The notes below the pieces were generated by a model that worked only from the letters and a program-made list of their open reading frames with translations, did no database searches and was not told the DNA's origin. This document shows, piece after piece, positions 27,546-35,713 of a DNA stretch of 36,706 nt (position 1 is the first letter of the stretch; the number at the start of each line of letters is the position of its first letter). The DNA is from Variovorax soli NBRC 106424 (lineage in GTDB: Bacteria; Pseudomonadota; Gammaproteobacteria; Burkholderiales; Burkholderiaceae_C): positions 1-36,706 of the forward strand of contig NZ_BCUU01000053.1 in assembly GCF_001591385.1 (NCBI RefSeq), in the 5' to 3' direction. A program made the translations under genes and the position numbers.

Positions 27546-28709
27546 TCAATGCGGCGGCGGCGGATCCTGCGGCGAGCCGTCGGCCGATTGTCCATGGGCC
27601 GTTCGCTCGCGCCAGATGTCCAGGGTGGCCAGCGCCACCGCCAGGACCATCGGCCCCAGTATCAACCCGACGGTGCCGAACAGCAGCAAGCCGCCGAGGA
27701 TGGCAATGAAAACCAGCAGCGTGTGCAGGCGCAGGCGGCTGCCCACGAAGAGGGGGTAGAGCAGGTTGTCGATCAGGGCGATCACCACCGAGCCCCAGAG
27801 CGCGAGGATGAGCGCCTTGTCCCAATCGCCCTCCATGGCCAGGAAGACGGCCGCCGGCACCCAGACGACGGCCGCGCCCAGCAGCGGCAGGATCGACAGC
27901 AGGAACATCACGACGCCCCAGAGCAGCGGCGCCGGCAGGTCCAGCCACCAGAACATGATCCCGCCCAACAGGCCCTGGACGGCCGCCACCAGCAGCGTGC
28001 CGAGCACGCTCGCGCGAACCACCTCGGACACGCGGCGAAACAGCCGGTCTGTCTCGGCGCGCGACAGCGGCAGCAGCGAACGCGCGAAGGCCAGCGCCTG
28101 CTCACGATCGCGCAGCAGGTAGAACAGCGCGAAGAAGGCCACGAGCAGTTCCACGCCCGCCCACACCGACCCGGCCGCCAGGCGCGAGAGGCGCGGCGCG
28201 ATCTGCTTGGCCAGCTCGTCGGTCGACGGCACGTGCTGGGCCACCACATCGGCCATCGGCGCCAGCGATTTGCTCCCCTTCAACACCTTGTGCACCCGCT
28301 CCTTCACAGACGTGGACTGCATGCTCTCCCAGCCTTCGCCCGCCTTGCCGGCCACGATGGGCGACAGGGCGACCACCGGCGCGGCAATGAAGAAGATCAG
28401 CACGGCCGTCGCCAGTCCGGCGCTGGCTGCCGGGTGGTGCAGATGGCGCAGCAGCCAGCGATGCAGGCCCGTGCCGAGAATGGCCAGCGCCAGCGCCCAG
28501 GCCAGCGCCGGAACAAAGGGCTGCGCGATCCGCCAGCACAGATAGAACACGAGCAGCGTGGCCGCCATGAGCGACAGCGCCGAGGTGCGGCGGCGCGTGA
28601 GCCAGCCGCGCGCAGGGGGATGGGAGGAAGACGCCGGCCTGTCGCTCTGCTTCGCTTGAATGGCGTCGCCCGGCCGGCGCTCGACATCGGAACCGGTGGC
28701 GCGCGTCAT
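27546..28709 (-). CDS. AI-2E family (UPF0118-type) membrane transporter
   Basis: Protein of 387 residues. A charged N-terminal stretch is followed by LMAATLLVFYLCWRIAQPFVPALAWALALAIL, then further membrane segments, and the family region GGIMFWWLDLPAPLLWGVVMFLLSILPLLGAAVVWVPAAVFLAMEGDWDKALILALWGSVVIALIDNLLYPLFVGSRLRLHTLLVFIAILGGLLLFGTVGLILGPMVLAVA. The latter is diagnostic of the AI-2E exporter/permease superfamily. Members include TqsA and Na+/H+ antiporter-like proteins; quorum-signal transport should not be assumed. A small lipoprotein gene lies 28 bases upstream on the same strand, suggesting co-transcription. Confidence 0.9.
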   Translation of the reverse strand: MTRATGSDVERRPGDAIQAKQSDRPASSSHPPARGWLTRRRTSALSLMAATLLVFYLCWRIAQPFVPALAWALALAILGTGLHRWLLRHLHHPAASAGLATAVLIFFIAAPVVALSPIVAGKAGEGWESMQSTSVKERVHKVLKGSKSLAPMADVVAQHVPSTDELAKQIAPRLSRLAAGSVWAGVELLVAFFALFYLLRDREQALAFARSLLPLSRAETDRLFRRVSEVVRASVLGTLLVAAVQGLLGGIMFWWLDLPAPLLWGVVMFLLSILPLLGAAVVWVPAAVFLAMEGDWDKALILALWGSVVIALIDNLLYPLFVGSRLRLHTLLVFIAILGGLLLFGTVGLILGPMVLAVALATLDIWRERTAHGQSADGSPQDPPPPH

Positions 28710-28737
28710 GGCCTGCCTGCGGACTGCCGTCCGCCCG

Positions 28738-29007
28738 TCATTTCAACGTGGCGAGGCGATGCGGCGCAGTGCCCCGTGCCGACGGCAACCAATGCGCCTG
28801 GGCACGATGGGCCCACAGGGAGGAGGATGCAGGCGGCACCTGGCTCTTGATGCGCTGGTTGGGCGGCGGGTCCTTGTAGGGCGGCTCGGGCTTGTTGCCC
28901 ACATCGCAGCCGGCCATGAAAGCGATGCAGGCCGCCACTCCCAACGCCCTCGCCAACGAGGCGTACCCGTCAACACGAACGAAGAATGAGCAAACGCGGG
29001 CCTGCAT
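28738..29007 (-). CDS. small putative lipoprotein
   Basis: Protein of 89 residues if started at 29007; a longer start at 29049 is possible. Hydrophobic stretch YASLARALGVAACIAFMAGC ends in a plausible lipobox (MAGC). The mature part is short and Pro-rich (DVGNKPEPPYKDPPPNQRIKSQVPP). No family recognised. Its placement between yggS and the AI-2E-family gene on the same strand, with short gaps, supports a real gene in that run, but sequence evidence for coding is only moderate. Confidence 0.5.
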   Translation of the reverse strand: MQARVCSFFVRVDGYASLARALGVAACIAFMAGCDVGNKPEPPYKDPPPNQRIKSQVPPASSSLWAHRAQAHWLPSARGTAPHRLATLK

Positions 29008-29079
29008 GCCAGCCAGTGTTGATGGCTGCGAAGAAGAAAGCGACTGCAAGGCGGCGCAGGCGCGTGTCGGACAAAGCCG

Positions 29080-29775
29080 TCAAAGATAAGTGCGGCCGCC
29101 GAAAATCGCCGTGCCGATTCGCACCATGGTGCTGCCCGCCGCCACCGCCGCCTCCAGGTCGGCGCTCATGCCCAGGGAAAGCACGTCCAGCGGCAGGCCG
29201 GCCGCCTTCATCTCGTCGAACAGCGCGGTGGCCCGCAGGAACAATTCGCGCTGCGCTTCGAAGCCTTCCGCCGGCTCGGGGATGGCCATGAGTCCGCGCA
29301 GCTTGACGTTGGGAAGTTCGGCCACCTGCCGCGCCAGCGCCAGCGCCTCGGCCGGCGCCACGCCCGACTTGTTCTGGCCCGCATCCACGTTCACCTGCAG
29401 GCACAGCTGCAGCGGCGCCATGCCGGCCGGCCGCTGCTCCGACAGGCGCTGCGCGATCTTGAGCCGGTCGATGCTGTGCACCCAGTCGAAGTGCTCGGCC
29501 ACCACGCGCGTCTTGTTGCTCTGCAGCGGGCCGATGCAATGCCACTCGATCTGGCCGCGAAGGTCGGCCATGGCCTGGATCTTGGCCACGCCCTCCTGCA
29601 CATAGTTTTCGCCAAAGGCCGTCTGGCCGGCCGCGTGGGCTTCGCGCAACGCGGCTTCGGGAAAGGTCTTGGAAACTGCCAGCAGGCGCACACTCGCAGC
29701 ATCCCTGCCACACGCGGCGCAGGCCTTCTCGATTCGCGTGCGGACTTGCTGGAGCTTGTCGCCAATCGTCGTCAT
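29080..29775 (-). CDS. YggS/PROSC-family PLP homeostasis protein
   Basis: Protein of 231 residues, the family length. LLAVSKTFPEAALREAHAAGQTAFGENYVQEGVAKI contains the PLP-binding Lys and the GENYVQE signature; WHCIGPLQSNKTRVVAEHFDWVHSIDR, LCLQVNVDAGQNKSGV and LSLGMSADLEAAVAAGSTMVRIGTAIFG complete the pattern. The protein carries PLP and controls PLP homeostasis and amino-acid pools; no catalytic reaction is established. It is divergent from pilT, a common arrangement in proteobacteria. The start is at 29775; an ATG 21 bases upstream is less likely. Confidence 0.93.
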   Translation of the reverse strand: MTTIGDKLQQVRTRIEKACAACGRDAASVRLLAVSKTFPEAALREAHAAGQTAFGENYVQEGVAKIQAMADLRGQIEWHCIGPLQSNKTRVVAEHFDWVHSIDRLKIAQRLSEQRPAGMAPLQLCLQVNVDAGQNKSGVAPAEALALARQVAELPNVKLRGLMAIPEPAEGFEAQRELFLRATALFDEMKAAGLPLDVLSLGMSADLEAAVAAGSTMVRIGTAIFGGRTYL

Positions 29776-29797
29776 AATCTTTCGAATTCGTATCAAA

Positions 29798-29823
29798 ACG
29801 TCACTAAGACTTTAGCCTGACGT
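29798..29823. promoter_or_regulatory. imperfect palindrome in the yggS/pilT divergent gap
   Basis: ACGTCA at 29798-29803 and TGACGT at 29818-29823 are inverted arms enclosing a nested CTAA-GACT-TTAG dyad. The 26-base dyad, about 30 bases before pilT, could be an operator or a leader hairpin. Function is inferred only. Confidence 0.35.
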
Positions 29824-29850
29824 CAAACGCCCAACTGGTCGAGGGTCCTC

Positions 29851-30894
29851 GTGGACATTACCCAACTGCTTGCTTTCAGCGTCAAGAACAAGGCATCGGA
29901 CCTTCACCTGTCGGCCGGCCTGCCGCCCATGATCCGCGTGCACGGCGATGTGCGGCGCATCAACGTCGACCCGCTGGACCACAAGGCGGTGCACGCGATG
30001 GTGTACGACATCATGAGCGACACGCACCGCAAGCATTACGAAGAGTTCCTCGAGGTGGACTTCTCGTTCGAGATCGACGGGCTGGCGCGCTTCCGTGTGA
30101 ATGCCTTCAACCAGGCGCGCGGCGCGGCGGCGGTGTTCCGGACCATTCCGTCCAAGATCCTCACGCTGGAGCAGCTCAACGCGCCCAAGATTTTCGGCGA
30201 CCTCGCACTCAAGCCGCGCGGCCTGGTGCTGGTGACCGGCCCCACGGGCTCGGGCAAGTCGACCACGCTGGCGGCGATGATCAACTACCTGAACGAGACC
30301 GAGTACGGCCACATCCTCACGGTGGAAGACCCGATCGAGTTCGTGCACGAATCCAAGAAGTGCCTGATCAACCAGCGCGAGGTGGGGCCGATGACCCTGT
30401 CCTTCCAGAATGCGCTGCGCTCTGCCCTGCGCGAAGACCCGGATGCGATCCTGGTGGGCGAGTTGCGCGACCTGGAAACCATCCGCCTGGCCATGACGGC
30501 CGCGGAAACAGGCCACCTGGTGTTCGGCACGCTGCACACGTCTTCCGCGGCCAAGACCATCGACCGGATCATCGACGTCTTTCCCGGGGAGGAAAAGGAA
30601 ATGATCCGCGCCATGCTGTCGGAGTCGCTGCAGGCCGTCATTTCGCAGACGCTGTGCAAGACCAAGGACGGCCAGGGCCGCGTGGCGGCGCACGAGATCA
30701 TGCTGGGCACGCCGGCCATCCGCAACCTCATCCGCGAGGCCAAGGTGGCGCAGATGTACTCGTCCATCCAGACCGGCAGCGGCCAGGGCATGCAGACGCT
30801 GGACCAGTGCCTGACGGACCTGGTGCGCCGCAATGTCATTTCGGCGTCCGAAGCCCGGTCCAAGGCAAAGATCCCGGAAAATTTCCCGGGCTAA
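29851..30894 (+). CDS. pilT: type IV pilus retraction ATPase PilT
   Basis: Protein of 347 residues starting with GTG at 29851. DITQLLAFSVKNKASDLHLSAGLPPMIRVHGDV is the PilT N-domain; the Walker A is GPTGSGKST with Lys at residue 136. Other motifs: EDPIEFVHESKK, Walker B-like DAILVGELRDLETIRLAMTAAETGHLVFGTLHTSSA, and the PilT-specific AIRNLIREAKVAQMYSSIQTGSGQGMQTLDQ near the C-terminus. It is a hexameric ATPase that powers pilus depolymerisation and twitching motility. pilU follows by 18 bases. Confidence 0.97.
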   Translation: MDITQLLAFSVKNKASDLHLSAGLPPMIRVHGDVRRINVDPLDHKAVHAMVYDIMSDTHRKHYEEFLEVDFSFEIDGLARFRVNAFNQARGAAAVFRTIPSKILTLEQLNAPKIFGDLALKPRGLVLVTGPTGSGKSTTLAAMINYLNETEYGHILTVEDPIEFVHESKKCLINQREVGPMTLSFQNALRSALREDPDAILVGELRDLETIRLAMTAAETGHLVFGTLHTSSAAKTIDRIIDVFPGEEKEMIRAMLSESLQAVISQTLCKTKDGQGRVAAHEIMLGTPAIRNLIREAKVAQMYSSIQTGSGQGMQTLDQCLTDLVRRNVISASEARSKAKIPENFPG

Positions 30895-30912
30895 CCGTTC
30901 AAGGAGCGCGCT

Positions 30913-32049
30913 ATGGAACGCGATCAGGCCAGCCAGTTCATCAACGACCTGCTCAAGCTGATGGTCAGCCGCAATGGCAGCGACCTGTTCATCACGGCGG
31001 ACTTCCCGCCCGCCATCAAGGTGGACGGCAAGGTCACCAAGGTGTCGCAGCAGCCGCTGGGCGCGCAGCACACGCTGGCGCTCACGCGCTCGGTGATGAA
31101 CGACCGGCAGATGGCGGAGTTCGAGCGCACCAAGGAGTGCAACTTCGCCATCTCGCCCACCGGCATCGGACGCTTTCGCGTGAACGCGTTCGTGCAGCAG
31201 GGCAAGGTGGGCATGGTGATGCGGACCATTCCGGCCAAGCTGCCGACCATCGACAACCTGGGCATGCCGCAGGTGCTGAAGGACGTGTCGATGACCAAGC
31301 GCGGCCTGTGCATCCTGGTGGGCGCCACCGGCTCGGGCAAGTCGACCACGCTGGCGGCCATGATCGACTGGCGCAACGAGAACTCCTACGGCCACATCGT
31401 GACGGTGGAAGACCCGGTGGAATTCGTGCATCCGCACAAGAACTGCGTGGTGACGCAGCGCGAGGTGGGCATCGACACCGACAGCTGGGAAGCGGCGCTG
31501 AAGAACACGCTGCGCCAGGCGCCCGACGTGATCCTGATGGGCGAAATCCGCGACCGCGAGACCATGGAGCACGCGGTGGCCTTTGCCGAGACCGGCCACC
31601 TGTGCATGGCCACGCTGCACGCCAACAGCGCCAACCAGGCGCTGGACCGGATCATCAACTTCTTCCCCGAAGAGCGCCGCGCGCAGCTGCTGATGGACCT
31701 GGCGCTGAACCTGCGCTCGCTGGTGTCGCAGCGCCTGATTCCCACCGAGGACGGGCGCGGCCGCGTGGCGGCCGTGGAGATTCTCCTGAACACCCCGCTC
31801 ATCTCCGACCTGATCTTCAAGGGCGAAGTGGGCGAGATCAAGGAGATCATGAAGAAGAGCCGCAACCTGGGCATGCAGACCTTCGATCAGGCGCTGTACG
31901 ACCTGTTCGAGAACCACGCCATCTCTTTCGAAGACGCGATCCGCAACGCGGACTCGGCCAACGACCTGCGGCTGCAGATCAAGCTCAACAGCCAGCGGGC
32001 GCGCTCGACGGACCTGGCGGCTGGGACCGAAAACTTCGCCATTATTTGA
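30913..32049 (+). CDS. pilU: PilT/PilU-family retraction ATPase PilU
   Basis: Protein of 378 residues. Walker A GATGSGKST has Lys at residue 143; EDPVEFVHPHKNCVVTQREVGIDTDSWEAALKNTLRQAPDVILMGEIRDRETMEHAVAFAETGHLCMATLHANSANQALDRIINFFP is typical of PilU. The C-terminus (PLISDLIFKGEVGEIKEIMKKSRNLGMQTFDQAL) lacks the AIRNLIRExK motif of PilT, which separates the two. PilU is an accessory retraction motor that depends on PilT. A strong AAGGAG precedes the ATG. Assignment is supported by position directly after pilT. Confidence 0.95.
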   Translation: MERDQASQFINDLLKLMVSRNGSDLFITADFPPAIKVDGKVTKVSQQPLGAQHTLALTRSVMNDRQMAEFERTKECNFAISPTGIGRFRVNAFVQQGKVGMVMRTIPAKLPTIDNLGMPQVLKDVSMTKRGLCILVGATGSGKSTTLAAMIDWRNENSYGHIVTVEDPVEFVHPHKNCVVTQREVGIDTDSWEAALKNTLRQAPDVILMGEIRDRETMEHAVAFAETGHLCMATLHANSANQALDRIINFFPEERRAQLLMDLALNLRSLVSQRLIPTEDGRGRVAAVEILLNTPLISDLIFKGEVGEIKEIMKKSRNLGMQTFDQALYDLFENHAISFEDAIRNADSANDLRLQIKLNSQRARSTDLAAGTENFAII

Positions 32050-32055
32050 GCCTCC

Positions 32056-32180
32056 CGGCTTCTCACTTCGCTTCGCTCCGTGTAGTTCGCCACCTCCCGA
32101 GGAGGGGACCCCACCTGGGGCCCGGCAAAGCCGGTTCCCCGGTGCGTTGCTGGGTTGATTCGGCTCGCTTCGCTTTGCCG
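32056..32180. repeat. GC-rich intergenic element with hairpins
   Basis: The 164-base gap after pilU contains CCTCC-CGA-GGAGG (32093-32105), a hairpin GGGGCCCGGC-AAA-GCCGG-TT-CCCC (32117-32140), and flanking CTTCGCTTCGCTCCG (32066 on) and GCTCGCTTCGCTTTG (32163 on) runs. It has no coding potential and looks like interspersed intergenic repeats of Comamonadaceae that I recall in general form. Only one copy is in this window, so the repeat status is not shown here. It could also act as a terminator. Confidence 0.4.
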
Positions 32181-32213
32181 CGGCCGGCGGACGCCTCGCG
32201 ATAAGCTCGGGTG

Positions 32214-33131
32214 ATGAGCACGATTCAAACCAAAACCTATTCCCCGACGCCTTCGCGCCAGGTGGCTTTTCTTGGCCTGGGCGTGATGGGGTATCCGATG
32301 GCGGGGCACCTGGCTCGCGCGGGCCATGGCGTGGCCGTCTACAACCGCACGGCGAGCAAGGCGGCGGCCTGGTGCGCGGAGCTGGCCGATGCGGCGGTGA
32401 AGCCGCGTGCGGGCGCCACGCCGCGCGAGGCGGCTGCCGGCGCGGACATCGTCTTTTCGTGCGTGGGCAACGACAACGACCTGCGCTCGGTGGTGCTGGG
32501 CGATGACGGTGCCTTCGCCGGCATGAAGCCCGGCGCGATCTTCGTGGACCACACCACCGCCTCGGCCGACGTGGCGCGCGAGCTGTCGGCCGCGGCGCGC
32601 GAGCGCGGCCTGCATTTCGTCGATGCGCCGGTGTCGGGCGGCGAAGCCGGTGCGCAGAACGGCGTGCTGACGGTGATGTGCGGCGGCGACGCGGCCGCCT
32701 TCGATGCCATGAAGCCGGTGGCCGAAGCCTATTCGCGCGCGGTCACGCTGCTGGGCGACAGCGGTGCGGGGCAGCTGGCGAAGATGGTCAACCAGATCGC
32801 CGTGGCGGGCGTCGTGCAGGGCCTGGCCGAAGCCATCGCCTTCGGCCAGCGCGCCGGCCTGGACATGCAGGCCGTGCTCGGCGTCATCGGCAAGGGCGCG
32901 GCCCAGAGCTGGCAGATGGACAACCGCGGCAAGACCATGATCGAAGACAAGTTCGACTTCGGCTTTGCGGTGGACTGGATGCGCAAGGACCTGGGCCTGG
33001 TGCTGGACGAGGCGCGCCGCAACGGCGCGCGCCTGCCCGTCACGGCGCTGATCGACCAGTTCTATGCCGACGTGCAGAAGGCCGGCGGGCAGCGCTGGGA
33101 CACGTCCAGCCTGATCACGCGCCTGCGCTGA
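32214..33131 (+). CDS. beta-hydroxyacid dehydrogenase (3-hydroxyisobutyrate dehydrogenase family)
   Basis: Protein of 305 residues. The Rossmann motif VAFLGLGVMGYPMAGHLARAGHGVAVYNRT opens the NAD(P) domain; Arg in NRT hints at NADP preference. The substrate motif FVDAPVSGGEAGAQNGVLTVMCGGD and the catalytic-Lys region GAGQLAKMVNQIAVAGVVQGLAEAIAFG follow, and the helical C-terminal domain ends WDTSSLITRLR. The family reduces or oxidises 3-hydroxyisobutyrate, tartronate semialdehyde, succinic semialdehyde or similar acids. The ATG at 32214 follows an overlapping GTG at 32211. It stands alone downstream of pilU and is convergent with dolP. Substrate unknown. Confidence 0.92.
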   Translation: MSTIQTKTYSPTPSRQVAFLGLGVMGYPMAGHLARAGHGVAVYNRTASKAAAWCAELADAAVKPRAGATPREAAAGADIVFSCVGNDNDLRSVVLGDDGAFAGMKPGAIFVDHTTASADVARELSAAARERGLHFVDAPVSGGEAGAQNGVLTVMCGGDAAAFDAMKPVAEAYSRAVTLLGDSGAGQLAKMVNQIAVAGVVQGLAEAIAFGQRAGLDMQAVLGVIGKGAAQSWQMDNRGKTMIEDKFDFGFAVDWMRKDLGLVLDEARRNGARLPVTALIDQFYADVQKAGGQRWDTSSLITRLR

Positions 33132-33155
33132 CGCGCAAGCCACAAACCGTCGAAA

Positions 33156-33941
33156 TCAGCGCACCGGCGAGGTGTAGGCACCGCCATCGGCAGGCGGTGC
33201 GGAACCCGGTGCCGCGGGCGCGCTGCTGCCGGCCGGCGGCAGCGGCTCCATCGGCGGCAGCGGCACCCTGGAAGAAGAAGACGATGCCGGCGACGAGGAC
33301 GACGACGGCGTGGCGGTGCCGCCGGAGGTGGCCGCCTTGATGTATTCGGGGGACACCACCTCCACCAGCCGCACCACCTTGCGCACGCCGTCCACGCCGC
33401 GGGTGATCTCGGTGGCGCGGTCGGCCTCTTGCGCCGTGGCAATGCCCATCAGGTACACGATGCCGCGCTCGGTGGTCACCTTGAAGGTATTGCCGAAGAT
33501 GTCGTTCTGGTCGAGCAGCGAGGCCTTGACCTTGCTCGTGATGAAGGTGTCGTTGGAGCGGTCGGTGATGTTGCTGCCCTGCCCCACCGCCACTTCGTTG
33601 AACACCTTGCGCACGTTGTCCACCTTGGCCACTACGTCTTCGGCGCGCTTGCGGTCGGCCTCCGAGCCCACGGTGCCCACCAGCAGCACCTGGCGGTTGT
33701 AGCTGATGACCGTGACGTTCATGTTGTCGTTGGCGATGTCGCGGATGCGGGCGGCGCCACGCACCTCGATGGTGGTGTCGTCCAGCTGAGCGCCCGAACT
33801 GCGCCGGTCGGTGGCGACCATGCCGGCCCCCACCGCGCCAGCCCCCACCACCAGGGGCACGCAACCGCCCAGCGCGGTCACGAGGGCCGCGCTCGCGGTG
33901 AGTGCGAAGGCAATGCGTTGCAGGGTGGGCGTGCGCGTCAT
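33156..33941 (-). CDS. dolP: dual-BON-domain outer membrane lipoprotein (DolP/YraP type)
   Basis: Protein of 261 residues. MTRTPTLQRIAFALTASAALVTALGGC gives a signal with a LGGC lipobox, followed by VPLVVGAGAVGAGMVATDRRSSGAQLDDTTIE, the DolP/YraP start. Two BON domains: ARIRDIANDNMNVTVISYNRQVLLVGTVGSEADRKRAEDVVAKVDNVRKVFNEV and SKVKASLLDQNDIFGNTFKVTTERGIVYLMGIATAQEADRATEITRGVDGVRKVVRLVEVV. After them is a ~65-residue Ser/Pro/Ala-rich tail that E. coli DolP lacks. DolP supports outer-membrane integrity and BAM function. The start is set by AAGGAC upstream. In many bacteria dolP follows diaA; here another gene lies between. Confidence 0.9.
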   Translation of the reverse strand: MTRTPTLQRIAFALTASAALVTALGGCVPLVVGAGAVGAGMVATDRRSSGAQLDDTTIEVRGAARIRDIANDNMNVTVISYNRQVLLVGTVGSEADRKRAEDVVAKVDNVRKVFNEVAVGQGSNITDRSNDTFITSKVKASLLDQNDIFGNTFKVTTERGIVYLMGIATAQEADRATEITRGVDGVRKVVRLVEVVSPEYIKAATSGGTATPSSSSSPASSSSSRVPLPPMEPLPPAGSSAPAAPGSAPPADGGAYTSPVR

Positions 33942-33984
33942 GAATCGGGGTCCTTGCTTGAAGTGCTTCATGAGGAGAGTGCTC

Positions 33985-34013
33985 TAAAGAGTTTAGCCCA
34001 CTGGGTTTAGTTC
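33985..34013 (-). promoter_or_regulatory. sigma-E-like promoter candidate of dolP
   Basis: On the minus strand GAACTA (34013-34008) and TCTTTA (33990-33985) are 17 bases apart, resembling the sigma-E layout GGAACTT / TCTGA. Transcription would start about 37 bases before dolP. E. coli dolP (yraP) belongs to the sigma-E regulon. The spacer contains two CTAAAC direct repeats. Confidence 0.4.
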
Positions 34014-34157
34014 AATCTGACAGCACACCCGCCAGACGCCGCCCAAGGCATCGGCGCACTCGTAAAACGCGGAAATGAGTGTTAAGGTTTGCGGCATGGA
34101 GTTCGCAAGCAACGCCTGTGACGTCGACGCGGCATCCCGCAGCCCGGGAGCCGGCGC

Positions 34158-35081
34158 GTGAGGGCGTTGACCGCGGCGCGCGCCATCGCGGCCCGTGTCG
34201 GCTCGCGCCTGGTGACCTCCCCCACCAGCCACGAGCCGCCGCTGGTGCTGCTCTTTTCCAAGGATCGCGCCATCCAGCTGGAGTTGTTCCTGCGCAGCTA
34301 CGCGCAGCACATGTCCACGCCGCTGCCGCTGACGGTGATGTACCGGGCCTCGAGCGAAGCGCACAAGCAGGCCTATGAAGACGTGTTCGCCGGCTACCGC
34401 GCGAGCGAGCTCACCGTCATTGCCGAAACCGCCTTCAAGCCCGACCTGCTGGCCGTGCTCAAGGCATCGAACGCGCGCCACGTGATCTTCTTCGTGGACG
34501 ACATCGTCTTCATCCATCCGGTGGACACGCGCCTGCTGGAGCAATGGGACCCGCGCGACGGCATCCTGAGCCTGCGCCTGGGGCGCAACATCACGCATTC
34601 CTACAACCGCGGCGGCATCGAGCAGCCGCAGCCGGCGTCCTTCGAGAGCGCCACCCTGGGCGAGCAGCCGCTGGCGCGCTGGCGCTGGTCCACCGGCACG
34701 CTGGACTGGTCCCTGCCGACCTCGCTCGACGGCCACCTGCTGCCGCTGCCCGACCTCATTCCGGTGATCGAGCAGGCGAACTTCAAGGCGCCCAACTCGC
34801 TGGAGGGCGCCATCGGCCAGTACAAGTTCCTCTTCAAGTGGCGCTGGGGCTACTGCTGGGAGCGGGCCCGCATCATGAACCTGCCGCTCAACACGGTGAA
34901 GACCGAGGACTACGACTTTCCGCACCAGGGGCTGGACGCGGAGCAACTGCTCGCCGCCTTCCAGCAGGGGATGCGCCTGGATATCTCGGAACTGCCGCTG
35001 GCCGAGCACAACAGCTGCCACATGGCCTGGACGCCGGCGCTGCGCCGCCTGCCTGAAGAAGCCCGGCGCGCCGGCACCTGA
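34158..35081 (+). CDS. glycosyltransferase-like protein of unknown function
   Basis: Protein of 307 residues starting with GTG; no better start is in frame. No signal peptide. The pattern is GT-A-like: PLVLLFSKDRAIQLELFLRSYAQHMSTPLPLTVMYRASSEAHKQAYEDV (Rossmann-type N-terminal strand), then HVIFFVDDIVFIHPVD with Asp-Asp at residues 114-115, like a DxD metal site, then LSLRLGRNITHSYNR and WRWSTGTLDWSLPTSLDGHLLP. No named family recognised with certainty. It is transcribed opposite to its neighbours, ending 13 bases from diaA, and splits the otherwise conserved diaA-dolP pair. Acquisition or translocation is suggested. A sugar-transfer role is inferred, not shown. Confidence 0.75.
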   Translation: MRALTAARAIAARVGSRLVTSPTSHEPPLVLLFSKDRAIQLELFLRSYAQHMSTPLPLTVMYRASSEAHKQAYEDVFAGYRASELTVIAETAFKPDLLAVLKASNARHVIFFVDDIVFIHPVDTRLLEQWDPRDGILSLRLGRNITHSYNRGGIEQPQPASFESATLGEQPLARWRWSTGTLDWSLPTSLDGHLLPLPDLIPVIEQANFKAPNSLEGAIGQYKFLFKWRWGYCWERARIMNLPLNTVKTEDYDFPHQGLDAEQLLAAFQQGMRLDISELPLAEHNSCHMAWTPALRRLPEEARRAGT

Positions 35082-35094
35082 AGCAGCTCCCTAC

Positions 35095-35685
35095 TCAGGC
35101 GTCCTCGCCCAGCAGCTGTGCGTCGATGCCGTCGCACAGGCAATGCAGGGTGAGCAGATGCACCTCGTGCACTCGCGCCGCGCGTTCGTGCGGAACGCAG
35201 ATCTGCACATCGGTCTCGCGCAAGGCGCGCCCCACCGAGCCGCCGTTGCCGCCCAGCAGCGCCACCACCGTCATCTCGCGCGCATGCGCGGCTTCGGCGG
35301 CAGCCAGGATGGCGGCCGAATTGCCGCTGGCGCTCAGCACCAGCAGCACGTCGCCGGCCTGGCCCAGTGCCCGCACCTGCCGTGCGAAGCGGTCGGGGCT
35401 GGCGCCGTCGGGTGTGTCGGCCAGCGGATCGGTGCTGTCAAGTTCGAAGGCCACCGCGGCCAGCTCGGGCCGCTCGCGTTCGAAGCGGCCCACGAAGTGC
35501 GCCGCAAAGTGCGCGGCCAACAAGCCGGACACGCCAGCGCCGCACGCCAGGACCTTGCCGCCGCTTGTGACGCAGGCCAGCAGCGCCTGCATGGCCAGGT
35601 ACACGGGCTTGCCCAGCATGGGCCCGGCCTGGTATTTGAGGTCAGCACTGTCGATGAAGTGCTGCTGTATCCGTTGGTCGAGCAT
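35095..35685 (-). CDS. diaA: SIS-domain protein, DiaA/GmhA-like
   Basis: Protein of 196 residues, the same length as E. coli DiaA. A single SIS (sugar isomerase) domain: GGKVLACGAGVSGLLAAHFAAHFVGRFERERPELAAVAFELDS, LVLSASGNSAAILAAAEAAHAREMTVVALLGGNGG and RAARVHEVHLLTLHCLCDGID. DiaA stimulates DnaA assembly at the replication origin; the close relative GmhA is phosphoheptose isomerase, and the family has been annotated either way. The position next to yraN favours the DiaA type. The usual GNGxSxxxAQH motif reads GAGVSGLLAAH here. Confidence 0.88.
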   Translation of the reverse strand: MLDQRIQQHFIDSADLKYQAGPMLGKPVYLAMQALLACVTSGGKVLACGAGVSGLLAAHFAAHFVGRFERERPELAAVAFELDSTDPLADTPDGASPDRFARQVRALGQAGDVLLVLSASGNSAAILAAAEAAHAREMTVVALLGGNGGSVGRALRETDVQICVPHERAARVHEVHLLTLHCLCDGIDAQLLGEDA

Positions 35686-35713
35686 GGCACATCATGATAG
35701 CGACGCTTCGATG

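Noticed and set aside
27546..28709. Reading the AI-2E family gene as evidence of quorum signalling
   Set aside because: The family name covers transporters of many substrates; no signal synthase or receptor is in the window.
29812..31917. A minus-strand open frame of 701 codons over pilT and pilU
   Set aside because: Antisense shadow of two clear genes; His/Arg/Val-rich composition and no recognisable motif.
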